64,000 nucleotides of DNA from Haliclystus octoradiatus (taxonomy: Eukaryota; Cnidaria; Staurozoa; Stauromedusae; Haliclystidae): positions 15,379,807 to 15,443,806 of the forward strand of contig OU744453.1 of the NCBI GenBank assembly GCA_916610825.1. Reading direction: 5' to 3'. Both the position numbers and the translations under genes were made by a program. The notes under the pieces were generated by a model, which worked only from the letters and a program-made list of their open reading frames with translations, was not told where the DNA came from and searched no databases. Shown piece by piece: positions 12,701-23,679 of this stretch; within the stretch, counting starts at the first letter, position 1; each line of letters opens with the position of its first letter.

Positions 12701-15700
12701 GAACTTAATGAGAACATATAAATGGCAATGCAGGAAACGAGTCCAAGTGAAACTGGATGCGATTGCATAACACTCTCATATCTTGATTAATTGTTAAAAT
12801 GTAAATCAAACAATGCATGGCTCAACATGATAAACGCAAAAGATCTGTAGTGTCTGGAATGAGTCTATATAACTGTTTATAAGCTACAACATACGAAAAT
12901 TGAGAAGATTTTTCGTATTTCATCCAATCATCATCAATCAACACTATATACGTACTCATGGGAAGTGTGATTGGTTTGTGTGTCGGTGGTGGAGCGGTTG
13001 TAGGTGCAGCTGTCAAGATAATTAACGAAGAAATAATTATGATTTCTCAATTTAGACATGCGGATATCACAAAGTAACGATTGATGATAATAACAATATT
13101 ACATCTTACAGTCAATCAATGGTTGAGAGTCAATCAGTAAGCAAAATTGCTTGTTTATTGGGGGACATTAACAATTTACATAGACTAAGCAGTTGCAGCA
13201 CAATTTCGTATGATCTATAGATATTTGGCGCAAGAGAGACACGTAAGGAGAAAAAGAGAAGGAGTCAGAAAATTACGAGCCATCTAGGCGAGTAACTTTT
13301 GCCTTCCAGTTTTAACCTGAAGTGGCTTTGAGTGCGCAAAATATCGATAGCTCATAGGAAATTTCGCGCCAATTTCTTTGTATTATAACTAGCACAACTT
13401 TTACAAGCATCTACATGACTTTCTTTCTCGTCAAATGTAATTTTGAAATTCCTGATCAAATTGGAAATTCTCATTCATGATATCAATGACATCAATTGTA
13501 AATCGATCCAAGTTTTTCTATGGTAATTTGGCGTCAAACTCTAAACCAATCAGATTGATGGAATCATTTTCGTTATAATACAAAAATGAATACATGTTTG
13601 TACTGACGAGTAATCGAGCCTCTGCCTCCTGCACATAATGCGGAAACTCTGCCATTGAGTTACGAGTGCACAATTAGACAGCGTTACCAAAAATCAGAGT
13701 ATTCAATGAATAAGGTAAAATATTGTAGGACTTTGCAAGCTACTTTCTGGCTTGGAGAAAGAGGCCTTATCACGAAAGCCACAATAAGTCATAAAAAGGA
13801 AATGTTATAGGAAATCGAGCAAATAATTTGGTACATGTTAAGCAAAATGCTGGCAAAATGTTGGCTTCGTTTGGCCACCCCAGCCAGCATTTTCACAACA
13901 TTTGACATATCGAATTTCAAACAATGAAAAAACGTCGCTACTATTGGTCAACGATTACGTAATGTTTTAAATTAGTCACTTAATGACAAAAGTTTGGAGC
14001 GAAAGTCTTGCCATGAAGACTTTGATTTATCATTTCATATGAGTCGAAAAATACAAATAATATAGTTTGTCATTTTCTGTAGCTGCTGCTATTTAGCTCT
14101 TTATTCGAAATTCTTAAGTGATTTGAATATTTCTGTGATGAACAGTGACAAAGAAAGTACATACGATTTAGAGACTGATCATTAAAATGTAGTGAGGTTT
14201 GATTTAAAATTGCTCACGAAGTAGGGAAAACAAGGACAATCAAGAAGGAAGATATTATTGAACGAGTATAATGTAAATACATCTTAATCGAATGACGCCG
14301 AAGTAGAATTCCCCTTCTAGAATTTTCTTTCCGGCTCCGGATGTTGTGAAATTGCTGGCTTCGCTTGGCCACCGTAGCCAGCATTTTGCCTGCATTTGAT
14401 AAAATTTCTCTCAATGTTGTGGAAATGCTGGCAAAATTCTGGCTGGGATGGCCAAACGAAGCCAGCATTTTCACAACATTGATGCGAAAATTTATCAAAT
14501 GTTGTGAAAGTGTTGGCTTCATTTGGCCGGGGCTTTACAGTTGTGGAATCCCAGCAGTGTCAAACAAACTAGCAGGGTTACTTGTTTTTTAGGCTGTGTT
14601 AGCTATTTCATTAACATTGTACATCTATTGTATGAACTCACTGCATAATCCGCATGATTTTTTACAGTTTTGCAACATGTAATCTTTCAGGTGATCAACT
14701 TTGCAATATTTGTATTTTACCAAGAGAGGGCATTGATGCTTGTTTTTATCATGACAATCTGTGAATATAATAATAATAAATCAAAATATTACGTACTCAG
14801 AATCAACATAATTTAAATTAATCACATTTGTACTGTACATTATGTCTTGTTTTGATCAAAAAAGTTTTTTTTTCGTGCAAAATAGGCCAAAATATGCTGT
14901 TATTTTTGGCTTGCAAAGTTCAAATTGCTAAGAACATTGGACTAAAACCCACAACAAACATTTTTGCCTAAAACAAGATATTTCTGACTCAAAACAAGTG
15001 AAAAAAACTTGAAAAAAGCCAAAATTAAATCTTGAAGTAATTAAAATTTTACAATAATTATGTTAGTCTGTGAACGATGTGGAATCAAAACTCGTTGTAT
15101 ATTTCTATATTAACCGTCTCAATGCATAAAACATTTCAAAGCAGCATGTTATACATGAGGTTTTATGATTTTGATCTGAGAATTAAATAACATAAACGAA
15201 AAACAAAATCAAAAACACGTAGGTTTTGATAGAATAATGCTGCATTACTAAACCGCTGGCCAAGCACAAATCTCTATATCTATAAATGCGAATGTCTTTG
15301 TTTATGAGTATTTGCGGCGGTTTCGTCATGATTTTCTCAGCCGTTTCAAAACTATTTAATGAACTGCAAATAGTTGTACTGATTTTAATCATCGGGCTTT
15401 ATTTCTAAATTTTCCCTTGCTTTAGGTATCGAAAGAAAATGTCACATACTGATCATGTTTTGCTTTTGGAGCCACCATGATATACGACATGCTTCGTTGA
15501 GTCACGTTTCTATTGGTTCATAACAATTTCATTTAGATAATTTTTTACATTAATTATTGGCTACCCTTATTGGTCCGTACGGACGAATAACAAATTGTTT
15601 TGATTATTTGTACGGACGAATAACGAAAAATTTATGTTATTGGTCCGTAATCTGGGGAAGAATAACGATTATGTTCAGCGTGAAAGTGGCGCCAATTCTT

Positions 15701-17964
15701 GAGGAATGAAATCTGGTAAAGACTCTCCCTAATCCCCAAGGATCCATGCGAACGAATAACGAAAAATTCTCTGTTATTGGTCCGTACGAACGAATAACAG
15801 AATGAATTTGTTATTGGTACGTGCGGACATATAAACACTTCGTTAATTATTTGTTTGTCTGGACAACCAGCGATGAAGAGAACGTCAAAGATAGTAAATT
15901 CAGACAAAATTAACCCAGTAACGTGGGTAAGGCATTGCTAGTATCGTGTATATATTCATATTTATCCAAATAGTATACTCAGTGGTCAACTCGTCCTATA
16001 CAATCCTTATATACTATTATACAATCTGATTCAAGCTATATTATGATTACCTGGTAAGCAAAATCCACAAGTCAAAGGACAATTGGATTTCATGTAGTGT
16101 TCAAACATTTTCTCATTGCAATACGATCTGAATGCTTTACAATCTGGAGCAACATCCAAACAAACTTGAAATAAAAAAAAAATGATATTCAAATCAGTGT
16201 TTCTTTGTTTAATTAGTTAATCTAGATTTTTCTCAAATATCTGTCTGCTATAAATATGCCCTCCTCATTATTTAATTCAAACGTATAGGAAATCATTTTT
16301 TTTTGTTGATAGAAAAAGAGTAAAGACAGCGTGGTCGAGAACTAAATTGAATCATAACATTTGACAACATCGTCAACATTCGACAATTTCGAAATTTCAC
16401 CATTGTCAGTAACTCAAGAAATTTCAGATGAATTCTGAAATTTGCTCTCCAAAATTTTGCTTTTCCGAAATTGATACCTCAATAGTTCATTCAGGCCAAA
16501 ATGTATACCACAAATATTTTTTATCGACGCAAATTTTAAAATTGATTACAATTTCGTGGATTTACATCAACATTTTTTGTTCATTGAAAAACAATACCTC
16601 GAACATTCTGAAGATCCTGAATTAGATACTTCAAAGCTTGTCAAAGGCCATGAAAAGGTACCCTCAATAATTGGTAAGTCCTCATATACGAAGCATTTGA
16701 AGTTACTCATTACCGGGAGTTTCAGAAATGCTTGAAAGATTGTTGATAAATTGTTTAAATTGATAGATATTGTTGATAAAAACATCCTCCCTATTAATTA
16801 GATCCCCGTTAAGCTCTTTGTCCGTTTGGATGCTCGAAATCGTTCGTGATCCTGGTTCGTAATGCAGTGTGATTCACAACATTTCTTGTAGCTTGAGAAA
16901 TGGCATTCATTTTTCAACATGGAGCCCGCAAGGCACGATAATTAATGTTATGCCTTATTGGGAAGAATCTTAGAATCTCAGAATGCAGTTGAAGTGTTCA
17001 ATGTTGTTTACAATTTTTTTCCAGAATAATTAGTAGCAAATAATTTCATTTCATAGGACTGTAACAGAACACACCGTATAATGTAAGTGAGGGTAAAATA
17101 ACGCAAATCTACAATCTGTGTAGTAGTATAGTCCCATAGAAAAAATCAATCAATCATATCGACACTTTGACTAGAAGATAATTATTGGAAATAGTCTAGA
17201 ACTATTCAACATAATATCCTGAACAAATTAGAGTCAAAAAATATTTTAAAATGTTCAATGGAACTAGTTCCATGCTCATATTGTTAAAACTCAGATGCAA
17301 ATAAAAAAAGCCTGGAACTAGTTCCGGTGCACATTTCAAAATATTTATTGACTCTAATTTGTTCAGGATATTATGTTGAATAATTCTAGACTATTTCCAA
17401 TAATTATCTTCTAGTCAAAGTGTCGATAAAATTGATTGATTTTTTCCATGGGACTATACTATTACACAGATTGTAGATTTGCGTAAAATAACTTAGCACT
17501 CTCTAATGTAACATACGAAGATTTTCTTCTAGTGGTTTCTATATTCCAATAATCTCTTTTTACGTAATATAAGCCTATATAAGCCAGTGAATCATATCTA
17601 ACAATCGAAGGTATTGATTCAAAAACTTCTGTTTTTGAAAAGATTAATCTTGATTTATGTATTACTTAACATAATTCAATAATAAACGGAAAAACGCAAG
17701 AGAAAATAATATTACAGATCAGAGCATTTGTTTCTGATTGACAATACATTTATAATCAATTCAATTTCAAAATGCACAAAGCAAAATTATTAAACGATTT
17801 TACACAACAATAAATTTTATATCCGAAAAAATTATTGATTCATTATAAAACCACATAAATGCAGTCTATCAAATATTATAAACGAGTTATAACTTACTAT
17901 CGTCAGCAAACACATTAACCAGTAAAATCACAAGAACAGTGATAATTCTTGATACATTCCACAT
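3739..17964 (-). CDS. Secreted ShKT-domain chymotrypsin-like serine protease (7 exons, 327 aa)
   Basis: Minus-strand exons: 17898-17964 (signal peptide starting MWNVSRI), 16051-16164 (ShKT domain, six cysteines, ending CPLTCGFC), 12956-13009 (Thr/Pro linker), 12306-12498, 11673-11884, 5971-6086 and 3739-3966 (protease domain, TAG). All phases fit and the total is exactly 984 nt. The activation site is R-IVSG near residue 91. The catalytic triad is in TAAHC (His about 131), DNDIAL (Asp about 178) and GDSGGP (Ser about 275). The residue six before the active serine is Ser, which in S1 proteases points to chymotrypsin-like rather than trypsin-like specificity. Exon 5971-6086 supplies the conserved GWG segment. 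ShKT modules occur beside protease domains in many invertebrate secreted enzymes, so a digestive or defence role is likely. An LTR element (6803-11166) sits in intron 5 on the same strand. The coding sequence shows no break. Confidence 0.85.
4097..4379. mobile_element. hAT-type MITE 'CAGAGCCATC', copy 1
   Basis: Inverted ends of about 30 bp start CAGAGCCATCTATTTACA and end with its reverse complement. An exact 8-bp target duplication, GTACATAC, flanks the element (4089-4096 and 4380-4387). CAG termini plus an 8-bp duplication are typical of hAT elements. It lies in intron 6 of the protease gene. Further copies are at 39109-39379 and 54683-54938, with a relic near 55858-56022. Confidence 0.85.
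4440..5491. mobile_element. Non-autonomous DNA element with ~80-bp terminal inverted repeats
   Basis: The left end CTTAGCCTGCGCGCAGACCC is mirrored at the right end (5472-5491). The inverted match continues about 80 bp through GATTAGTAGGGTCTGCG and AAAGCTTGCGCTGG, then more weakly. ATTTT flanks both sides (4435-4439 and 5492-5496). The longer direct repeat GATTTTCTTAG also occurs at both borders, so the exact boundary is ambiguous. The interior has only short overlapping open frames on both strands and no transposase motif. It is inside intron 6 of the protease gene. Confidence 0.75.
6186..6561 (+). repeat. GGGGTAACTCC-family element, copy 3
   Basis: It begins CTAACTCTCATACTGCTGC(T)ATACGGGGACGTGCCACTTTT and ends GGCACTTGGAGTTACCCC, with the family landmarks partly rearranged in between. 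It lies in intron 5 of the protease gene, about 100 bp upstream (in gene sense) of the exon at 5971-6086. Confidence 0.6.
6803..6975 (-). repeat. 3' LTR of the Gypsy-type element
   Basis: 173 bp, TG...CA ends, with a single difference from the 5' LTR. An AATAAA-like context is not obvious in the element's sense strand. It is preceded (in element sense) by a polypurine tract. Confidence 0.95.
7121..10927 (-). CDS. gag-pol: Gag-pol polyprotein of the Gypsy-type element, with one in-frame stop
   Basis: A single frame of 1,268 codons starts at the ATG at 10927, the first ATG outside the primer-binding site that precedes gag-like sequence. Order of domains: gag; two zinc knuckles near residues 219-251 (second one canonical CX2CX4HX4C); aspartic protease with DTGAS near 338; reverse transcriptase with YQDD near 603; RNase H (TTDAS, then SDHQAL); integrase zinc finger (H..H...C..C) and DDE core (AD, SDN, and E in GLAERA). 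The frame is broken once, by TAA at 7898-7900 (codon 1010), between the integrase zinc finger and its core. The reading frame is the same on both sides and no other lesion was seen. The stop may be a new nonsense mutation or a sequencing error. Programmed readthrough is less likely because normal LTR elements read through or frameshift earlier, between gag and pol. Confidence 0.92.
10994..11166 (-). repeat. 5' LTR of the Gypsy-type element
   Basis: 173 bp, TG...CA ends, essentially identical to the copy at 6803-6975. In element sense it precedes the primer-binding site and the gag-pol frame. Confidence 0.95.
13840..14560. repeat. 'TTGGCCA...GCCAGCATTTT' repeat cluster
   Basis: Modules such as GCCAGCATTTT(C/G), GGCTTCGTTTGGCCA and their reverse complements occur at 13845-13900 and repeatedly between 14345 and 14530, making overlapping hairpins. 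Another fragment is near 18345-18400. The open frames here are produced by the repeat and are not genes. It lies between the linker exon and the ShKT exon of the protease gene. Confidence 0.55.
14600..15540. other. Intron sequence of the protease gene, nothing recognised
   Basis: AT-rich sequence with A- and T-runs and no convincing exon, inverted repeat or transposon end on either strand. Confidence 0.4.
15566..15835. repeat. Cluster of palindromic GTCCGTACGGAC / GAATAAC units
   Basis: The near-palindrome TTATTGGTCCGTACGGACGA(ATAA) and its partial versions (GTACGGACGAATAACGAAAA, TTATTGGTCCGTA, GTCCGTACGAACGAATAAC, TTATTGGTACGTGCGGAC) occur at least five times in 270 bp. The 91-codon open frame across it is not supported by composition or splice sites. 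Confidence 0.6.
17102..17483. mobile_element. Foldback element with 8-bp target duplication TAAAATAA
   Basis: Two inverted arms of roughly 170 bp (left from CGCAAATCTACAATCTGTGT, right ending in its reverse complement) surround a centre of a few tens of bases with AACTAGTTCCGG-type sequence. TAAAATAA occurs at 17094-17101 and 17484-17491. The 8-bp duplication fits a hAT-mobilised element. It lies in intron 1 of the protease gene. Confidence 0.85.
17640..17890. repeat. Duplicated segment, copy 1 (partner 19698-19905)
   Basis: About 200 bp, from CGCAAGAGAAAATAATATTACAG through GACAATACATTTATAATC to CAGTCTATCAAATATTA, is repeated in the same orientation at 19698-19905 with few differences. This copy directly abuts the signal-peptide exon of the protease gene. 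The other lies just 3' of the cationic-peptide gene. Confidence 0.8.
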
Positions 17965-18756
17965 CTTTTCTGATATTTCAAAGAAATTCTTATCCTGATT
18001 AAATGTCACGGAAACTGATTTCAAAATTAAGTTTTATTCAATTATACCATTATGTATCTTGTAGCGTAGGTGATTATTGATTCAGGCTATCCATGATGCT
18101 ATTTGCCGGCTTTATTGCAAAGGTGATATAATCCAACATTGAAGTTAAACAAAGCATTATTATAAACTACTGATCAAATGAAAGCTTTCAAATTCTAAAT
18201 TTAAAATTATTACAAATGTAAATAAGAAAATTAATCAAATATCAGTGGAAATTTACTACTAAATAATTAACTTTCTTCCAATAATTTATCTTTATCGTTT
18301 TGTAGCGGAATACTAATAAACCCCTGAAAAATGAAGTCAATGAAGCCAGTATTTTGCTAGCAATCAATCGCCGATGCTGGCAAAATGCTGGTCAAATGAC
18401 GTGCAGGTTAAGCAGCATAATTAATTTATATAGTCAGAGAGTGATGGAACAATTTACCTTAGTGGAATAATTTTCATGTTTTTTCATCATCATCTTCTTG
18501 TCATGTAGATGGAAGTTAATCGCATAATGCATTGCACGTAAACATTAACGAAGAGAACATGTGATAAATTCCATCGAGGTAATGGCGTAAAGCACCGTAG
18601 GTAGTTCCTAGTTCGACAACAAACTGACATAACACTCGATTGAAAATTGTCGGATTAAGCACATGAGTCTGCGGTAAGCTCGAAAGCACTCCAAAGTTTT
18701 AAGAAATCTCTCGTAGAGATGGAGCTGTCAGCATATTGTAAAATATATGTAAATTA

Positions 18757-18941
18757 CAGTGTAACCCGCTTATGTGCAATTCGGATTAGTGAAATTCCCG
18801 CTTGTCTGCAACTTGGCTTTGAAACCTGTTAAACAATTTTCTGGTCAAGTCCTTGGTAAACAATTTGGGATAACTGCAAATTCGGATAAATGCAATGAAA
18901 ACCGCTGGCAATTTTGATTTGCACTTAAGCGGGTTACACTG
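18757..18941. mobile_element. TA-flanked MITE with CAGTGTAACCCGCTTA ends, copy 1
   Basis: 185 bp with inverted ends CAGTGTAACCCGCTTA...TAAGCGGGTTACACTG and TA on both sides. A second copy of exactly the same length is at 28944-29128. A TA duplication and CAGTG ends suggest a Tc1/mariner or pogo-type source. Confidence 0.85.
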
Positions 18942-18944
18942 TAT

Positions 18945-19697
18945 TATAATCATTAATTTCCTTCAATATAATAATAATCATTACCCTTCAGCACATTTGA
19001 CTCGCGCCTAGAGTTAATCATCGTATTTGTTTGAGTTATACGCCGTGCCAGAGGCGGTTGACAACTTTTCCAGGAACGGTTCATGGAAGGTATGGCGTAT
19101 ACCCTGGGTCTTGGAGAGTTTCAACAGGCCTAGTATAGATCCAAGAAATCGAATACCTCGTTGGAATTATTATTATTTGTTGTCGATAGATGAGAATTAT
19201 GAGTTTTAATGAGGCAGAGGAATGACTTTATATTGAAATCTAGAGCAGTAAGAAATTACAAGAAAGCTAACGATTAGTGAACAAGCGTCAAATAGGATAC
19301 CTCAAAACACTTCAAAAGACAAAGAATACACTCAGAATGAAGACGTACCCTTCATTATTTGAGCTTCTCCGTATACGCAAAGTATGGCAGTTACTCCCCA
19401 CCGGTGTGCCACTTTTAGACAAATCTAAATATGGTGCTTTTCATTGCAGGCTGAAATGAAATGACACTTGCGTAATGACACTTGTAATATAATAAAATCT
19501 GTAAACAAAGATTGCTCCAAAATGCTCTCATTTCGAGCATGAGCTCCTCCGAGATTATCGCTGTGAATGATTCAAAACTAAGGGTAGTTTTTGTTTGGCT
19601 TAGTTCGCAGTTTTACGGTCCTAGAAAGTGAATTTAGAACTATGAATGTTTACTGTAGAGTTAGGCTAAAAACATTGCGTTCAGAACTGTAGTCACG
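18945..19697. other. Intergenic spacer between the protease and cationic-peptide genes
   Basis: Two short open frames (19027-19209 and 19277-19459, plus strand) have no start context, splice sites or recognisable motif. Part of 19385-19440 resembles the CCCACCGGTGTGCCACTTTT end of the GGGGTAACTCC family. Confidence 0.35.
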
Positions 19698-19905
19698 CGA
19701 GAACGCAAGAGAAAACAATATTACAGATCAGAGCATTTGTTTCTGATTGACAATACATTTATAATCAATTCAATTTCAAAATGCACAAAGCAAAGTTATT
19801 GGAAGATATTACATTACACAACAAAAATTTTATATCCGAAAAAATTATAGAATGTAAAACCACATAAGAATGCATCAGTCTATCAAATATTAAACTCGTC
19901 TAAAA
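19698..19905. repeat. Duplicated segment, copy 2 (partner 17640-17890)
   Basis: This is a direct repeat of the segment beside exon 1 of the protease gene. Here it lies 70-280 bases beyond the stop codon of the minus-strand cationic-peptide gene and may form part of its 3' UTR. Confidence 0.8.
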
Positions 19906-19977
19906 ATAATACTTCATACATGCATGCAGTAGAATTAGAATAATCGTACACGGATTGATTATGAATTATTTAAATTC

Positions 19978-21845
19978 TTAATAAACACCTCTTCTTCTTC
20001 GGCGACACCATCTCCAAGTTTTTCTACGACAGTTGAGTGGATCAGCCATTTCTACAAAATCAAAACAGAAAGAAGATCTTTGAATGCGGTCCTAAGTAAC
20101 ACTTGGACGGCAACGACAGTCAAAACACAATTGTTGAATCCAGGACAGATTTAATTAAAACACATTGGTATATTATTGGAAGCATTAAAGAGGTAAAACG
20201 GACAAGTGGGCTCTAGAGTCAAATGCACTTTATTTTTGTCATTTATCCACAAACCGGGTAAGCTTGAAGCATTAACCACCGGCCGGGGTGGTTGGCTAAT
20301 TGGTCAGCTTTTTTAAGGCGTTTGTGCATTTTATGGAAGGATGCATTTCCTGATGCCAGCCAATAGTGCTTCAGCCAGGGATTGCATCCAAGACCCACTG
20401 CGGACTGAGGTCCACATCTCTAACCACTACACCAAGGTTACATTGCGGTTGTCACTCGTATTGTTTATGTGCCTAAAAACATGTTGAAAATTGAATTTTA
20501 AAGCCATGCATATGCCACTACTGACATTGATGGCTGAAATACAAAGTTAATTCAAAATTGATTCAAAACTAAGCACGTATAGCGACCGCCGGTCAATGTT
20601 GCCCCTTCAAGAAGAGAAAGTAGATACCTAACAACATTTTTGCATATTAATATTGATGGTGTATGCCAACAAAGTGTTTTTATTTTATATTTGATACATG
20701 AGGTTATTTTGTAGATAGAATAATTTAACGTTTCACTCGATAAACAAATTTGAAAGTTTATGAAGGTCAGTTTTTCATAGTAGAACATTTGACGGATATA
20801 CCACATAGACAACAGAAGCGACACAAACTTTAAACCTCTTCTACGATTTAATTTTAACTTTTTTCTTCATTTATTTACAAGCTGGGTTAAGCATGAAGCT
20901 ATTTTTTACTCGTGTGGCCGAATAATTGATTAGTACGGTGGCCCTCAGCGCTCACTAGACATAGCAGTTTTGTGGTGTGGCGCCAACAGGAAACTAGCAG
21001 TAAACTGTAGATGATATCATTACAACCACTTTGCCATATGGACGATATCTTGTCAAACTTCCATCTGACACTGTCCTTGATTGACCGGACGACTCATCCA
21101 ACATCCAATCAGAAGAAGAGCTGATCCACACAACAGCACAGAAGCCCCCGTTACTATTGACAGTAACTCATCAGCATATATTACTACATCATATATATCT
21201 TACATCAACATACAAGTTAAATGAGTAAAGTTGGTGTTTCAAAAAGAGAAAAAAAGTAGGTAATTAACATTTATAGTAGAACCAAAAGTTTTTGATTAAT
21301 CTTAAATGAGATATATAGAAATACTGCCTCTCTTCTAGCAAGGGATATAGATCACGACCTGAAGGGGGGACCAAGTATTCGTTGAACGTAGCTACATGTA
21401 ACTGCCAGCTCAGTTTCAGAGTGTCCGCACTTTGTGCGGGAGGCCGGGGCTCAATTCCTGGTCGGTGCACACATGTTTATCGTTTGTAATTATTTGTATG
21501 TGTAATCTGTTAATGTCTCCCCTAATAAAGAAGCTCTGGTGCTTACGGGGGTGACTCTCGGTCATTTATTGACCGTAAAATGAAATATTATTATAATCAG
21601 AGTTAAATATCTAAGCGTACTGGTTTGTCTCACGAGTCCATGTGTCTGATATTCACTGATACACATATGTATAGAAACTTATCCCATTCTTTAATAACAA
21701 TCTTACTTTCCAACTCGCTATCAAACGTATCTTCATCAACATCATTGTCGTAGTCATCATATTCCTCGTCTTCCAATGTATCGGCATTGATGAGTACAAC
21801 AGCAGCGATGACAACAAGGAGAAAGCATATTATTTTGCTTTCCAT
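19978..21845 (-). CDS. Candidate antimicrobial-type peptide precursor (2 exons, 70 aa)
   Basis: Exon 1, 21707-21845, encodes a signal peptide (MESKIICFLLVVIAAVVLI, cleavage likely after the INA stretch) followed by about 22 residues crowded with Asp and Glu. It ends with donor GAAA|GTAAGA in phase 1. Exon 2, 19978-20051, begins after acceptor TTTTGTAG in phase 1 and adds 24 residues ending CRRKTWRWCRRRRRGVY and TAA. Both phases agree. A signal peptide, anionic pro-region and strongly cationic tail with two cysteines nine positions apart match the general plan of many animal antimicrobial peptide precursors. The tail has at least nine Arg/Lys, and the Cys pair could close a small loop. I do not recognise a named family. 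The alternative is that exon 2 belongs to another transcript. An acceptor-like CATCATAG lies 13 bases before the ATG. The intron contains a SINE (20222-20465). Confidence 0.6.
20222..20465 (-). mobile_element. tRNA-derived SINE family 2, copy 1
   Basis: On the minus strand it starts with a tRNA-like head: A-box-like TTGGTGTAGTGGTTAG and a diverged B box near GCAATCCCTGGC. It continues with GGCTGGCATCAGGAAATGC and ends in a TTACCCGGTTTGTGG stretch and T/A tail. The same order is found in the copy at 45487-45713. It sits in the intron of the cationic-peptide gene. Confidence 0.7.
21380..21570 (+). mobile_element. Possible SINE with tRNA-like head
   Basis: CCAGCTCAGTTTCAGAG (A-box-like) followed about 35 bases later by GGGGCTCAATTCC (B-box-like), then an AATAAAG. 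It overlaps a short minus-strand frame with a proline/arginine run that looks repeat-derived. A single copy only, so boundaries are uncertain. Confidence 0.35.
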
Positions 21846-22112
21846 TTTTGATCAAAATCTATGATGAAAAGTGAGAAAATAGCTTACATGCACAAAATTG
21901 ACTTTCCTAATCACTTTAAAAAAAAAACTAACGTCAGTAATCTGCGAGGACAATCCCCATGCAATTAGTTGCACGTTCACTGTAAATAATTGCATATTTT
22001 ACTCCTTTTTTATCTCATAATTCCCTTAGGGAACCAGTTAACGGAAGACATTGTGACTTCTCCCTTCCAACTGTAAGCACTCTCATTAGACTGTACATCG
22101 GTGTAAATTATA

Positions 22113-22358
22113 CTAATGTATTATTTCCCTTTGCTTGCCTGTACAAAAATACATCTTATTGTCGTATTGATTATAGGGATGCAACAAATTTCTATAATGC
22201 AATTCATGTTCTTCCTCTGTCAGAAGTGGTATAATCTCTGCAGTATTCAAATAAAATAAGTCTGATTTGAGATTCAGCTGATTTGAACCATACTGCACCA
22301 TTCTCTGATATCTGAGATAACCCAAAGCTCTTCCTTCGTTCTTCGTATATCATCGATT
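22113..22358 (-). pseudogene. Orphan exon-like open frame
   Basis: About 70 codons in a soluble, hydrophilic composition (contains DLFYLNTAEIIPLL and EEEHELHYRNLL), ending at ACAG|GCAAGC, which would be a GC-type splice donor. There is no signal peptide or start codon. The segment faintly recalls the linker region of PEP-synthase/rifampicin-phosphotransferase-like proteins (pattern IFYLT..EI..LL), but that is a guess. No matching neighbour exon was found, so it may be an exon of a decayed gene. Confidence 0.2.
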
Positions 22359-22619
22359 GTCATTATAATTAAGGGAATACTTAGTTAATGAAATTATGTT
22401 GAAGAAAAAAGAAATTTCAAATAAAAGCATACAAAAACTTCCTATATGTTCTCAGATTGAAATAGAAGTGAAATTCTGTTTTATTTATAAAGTAATTTAC
22501 ATACCTGGTATCTCAATAGTTTCACAACGGTATTATATATTACAGTTTCTGCAGAAAACTACAGCATTGGTTGTACGAATGACTAAGATCGTTGAATCAA
22601 ATTGTTAAATTTGATTCCA

Positions 22620-23270
22620 GTTGGCTGGCACCTGGCAGCGTCGTGTCTTAGCAATTCTTCCTGTTATTCTCCTGTGTTATACAATACTAAAAAAATCTGT
22701 TTTCTTGTGAAACAAAAAGACAATTATATTTACTGAATGCTATTGAGACTCCCCTTAATTTGAATGAATTCCTATATCTTCATATACGAGGGACATTGGG
22801 GGTTTTAAAAATAAAAAACTTGTTTGAGCGAAGAGAATGATTTTGTAATTTTGAAGCAAGGCAAATCATGAATAATAAACAGCTTGGCTATTAAACTGCT
22901 TACACTTATACTTCGGGCTCCTGAATGCATTTGTGGTATAAAGTTTGGTTGTATAGGACCAGTTTCAGGTGTGGTGGTGCTTTTATGGAATATGGATTGA
23001 TGCTTTGCCAGTTCATAATGGGACTAGTCGAATTCGTCGGCCAAGGAACAATTTAGAAGGACATTGACCTTGTTGGGTTGGGTAGATCTTTTGGCGATTT
23101 GTTGTAATGCCATGAATAAATTAAATAATTTTTTATTTCAGTAGAACCAAAATGATTGTAAATTACTTACAGAAAGTGTGACTATTTACAAATTAATTGT
23201 ATTTAAGATATTTTGACAAGTCCTCAGATTTAAGCCTAATTTTATACATATGAACATTTCTCGCTGTGCA
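22620..23270. other. Intergenic spacer
   Basis: No exon, repeat end or RNA gene recognised on either strand. Confidence 0.35.
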
Positions 23271-23679
23271 GTGTGCGAGTAATTAAAGATAATGAGTTAT
23301 TGAGGGATTAATAATCATGTAACATAACCTTTGTCTGGAACATCAATTATCTCTCATCAATTTCACTACAACAATGATTTGTTTTCTAATTTAATGGGTC
23401 ATTGATTTTTCATGAAATACAATTGGAATGAAATTTTTACGAATATCATTTCAAAATATGACGCGAAGATTTCAACATAATTGTTTTTCAAACATATGTG
23501 AAATATTAAAAATAAAATAAGAATTACATTTGAATATAGCAAGTCCCAAGTTGTTACTTTTTGAATTTCTCAAGTCGAATTTTTAATTACCGAGTATACA
23601 TTTAATTTGATTTTGAAAAATATTCCATCTGTGGCAGCTTGTCGCCATTTTCAAAACACATAAAACCACGCAGGTATAG

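Noticed and set aside
15632..15907. 91-codon minus-strand frame
   Set aside because: Coincides with the palindromic GTCCGTACGGAC cluster, which explains its openness.
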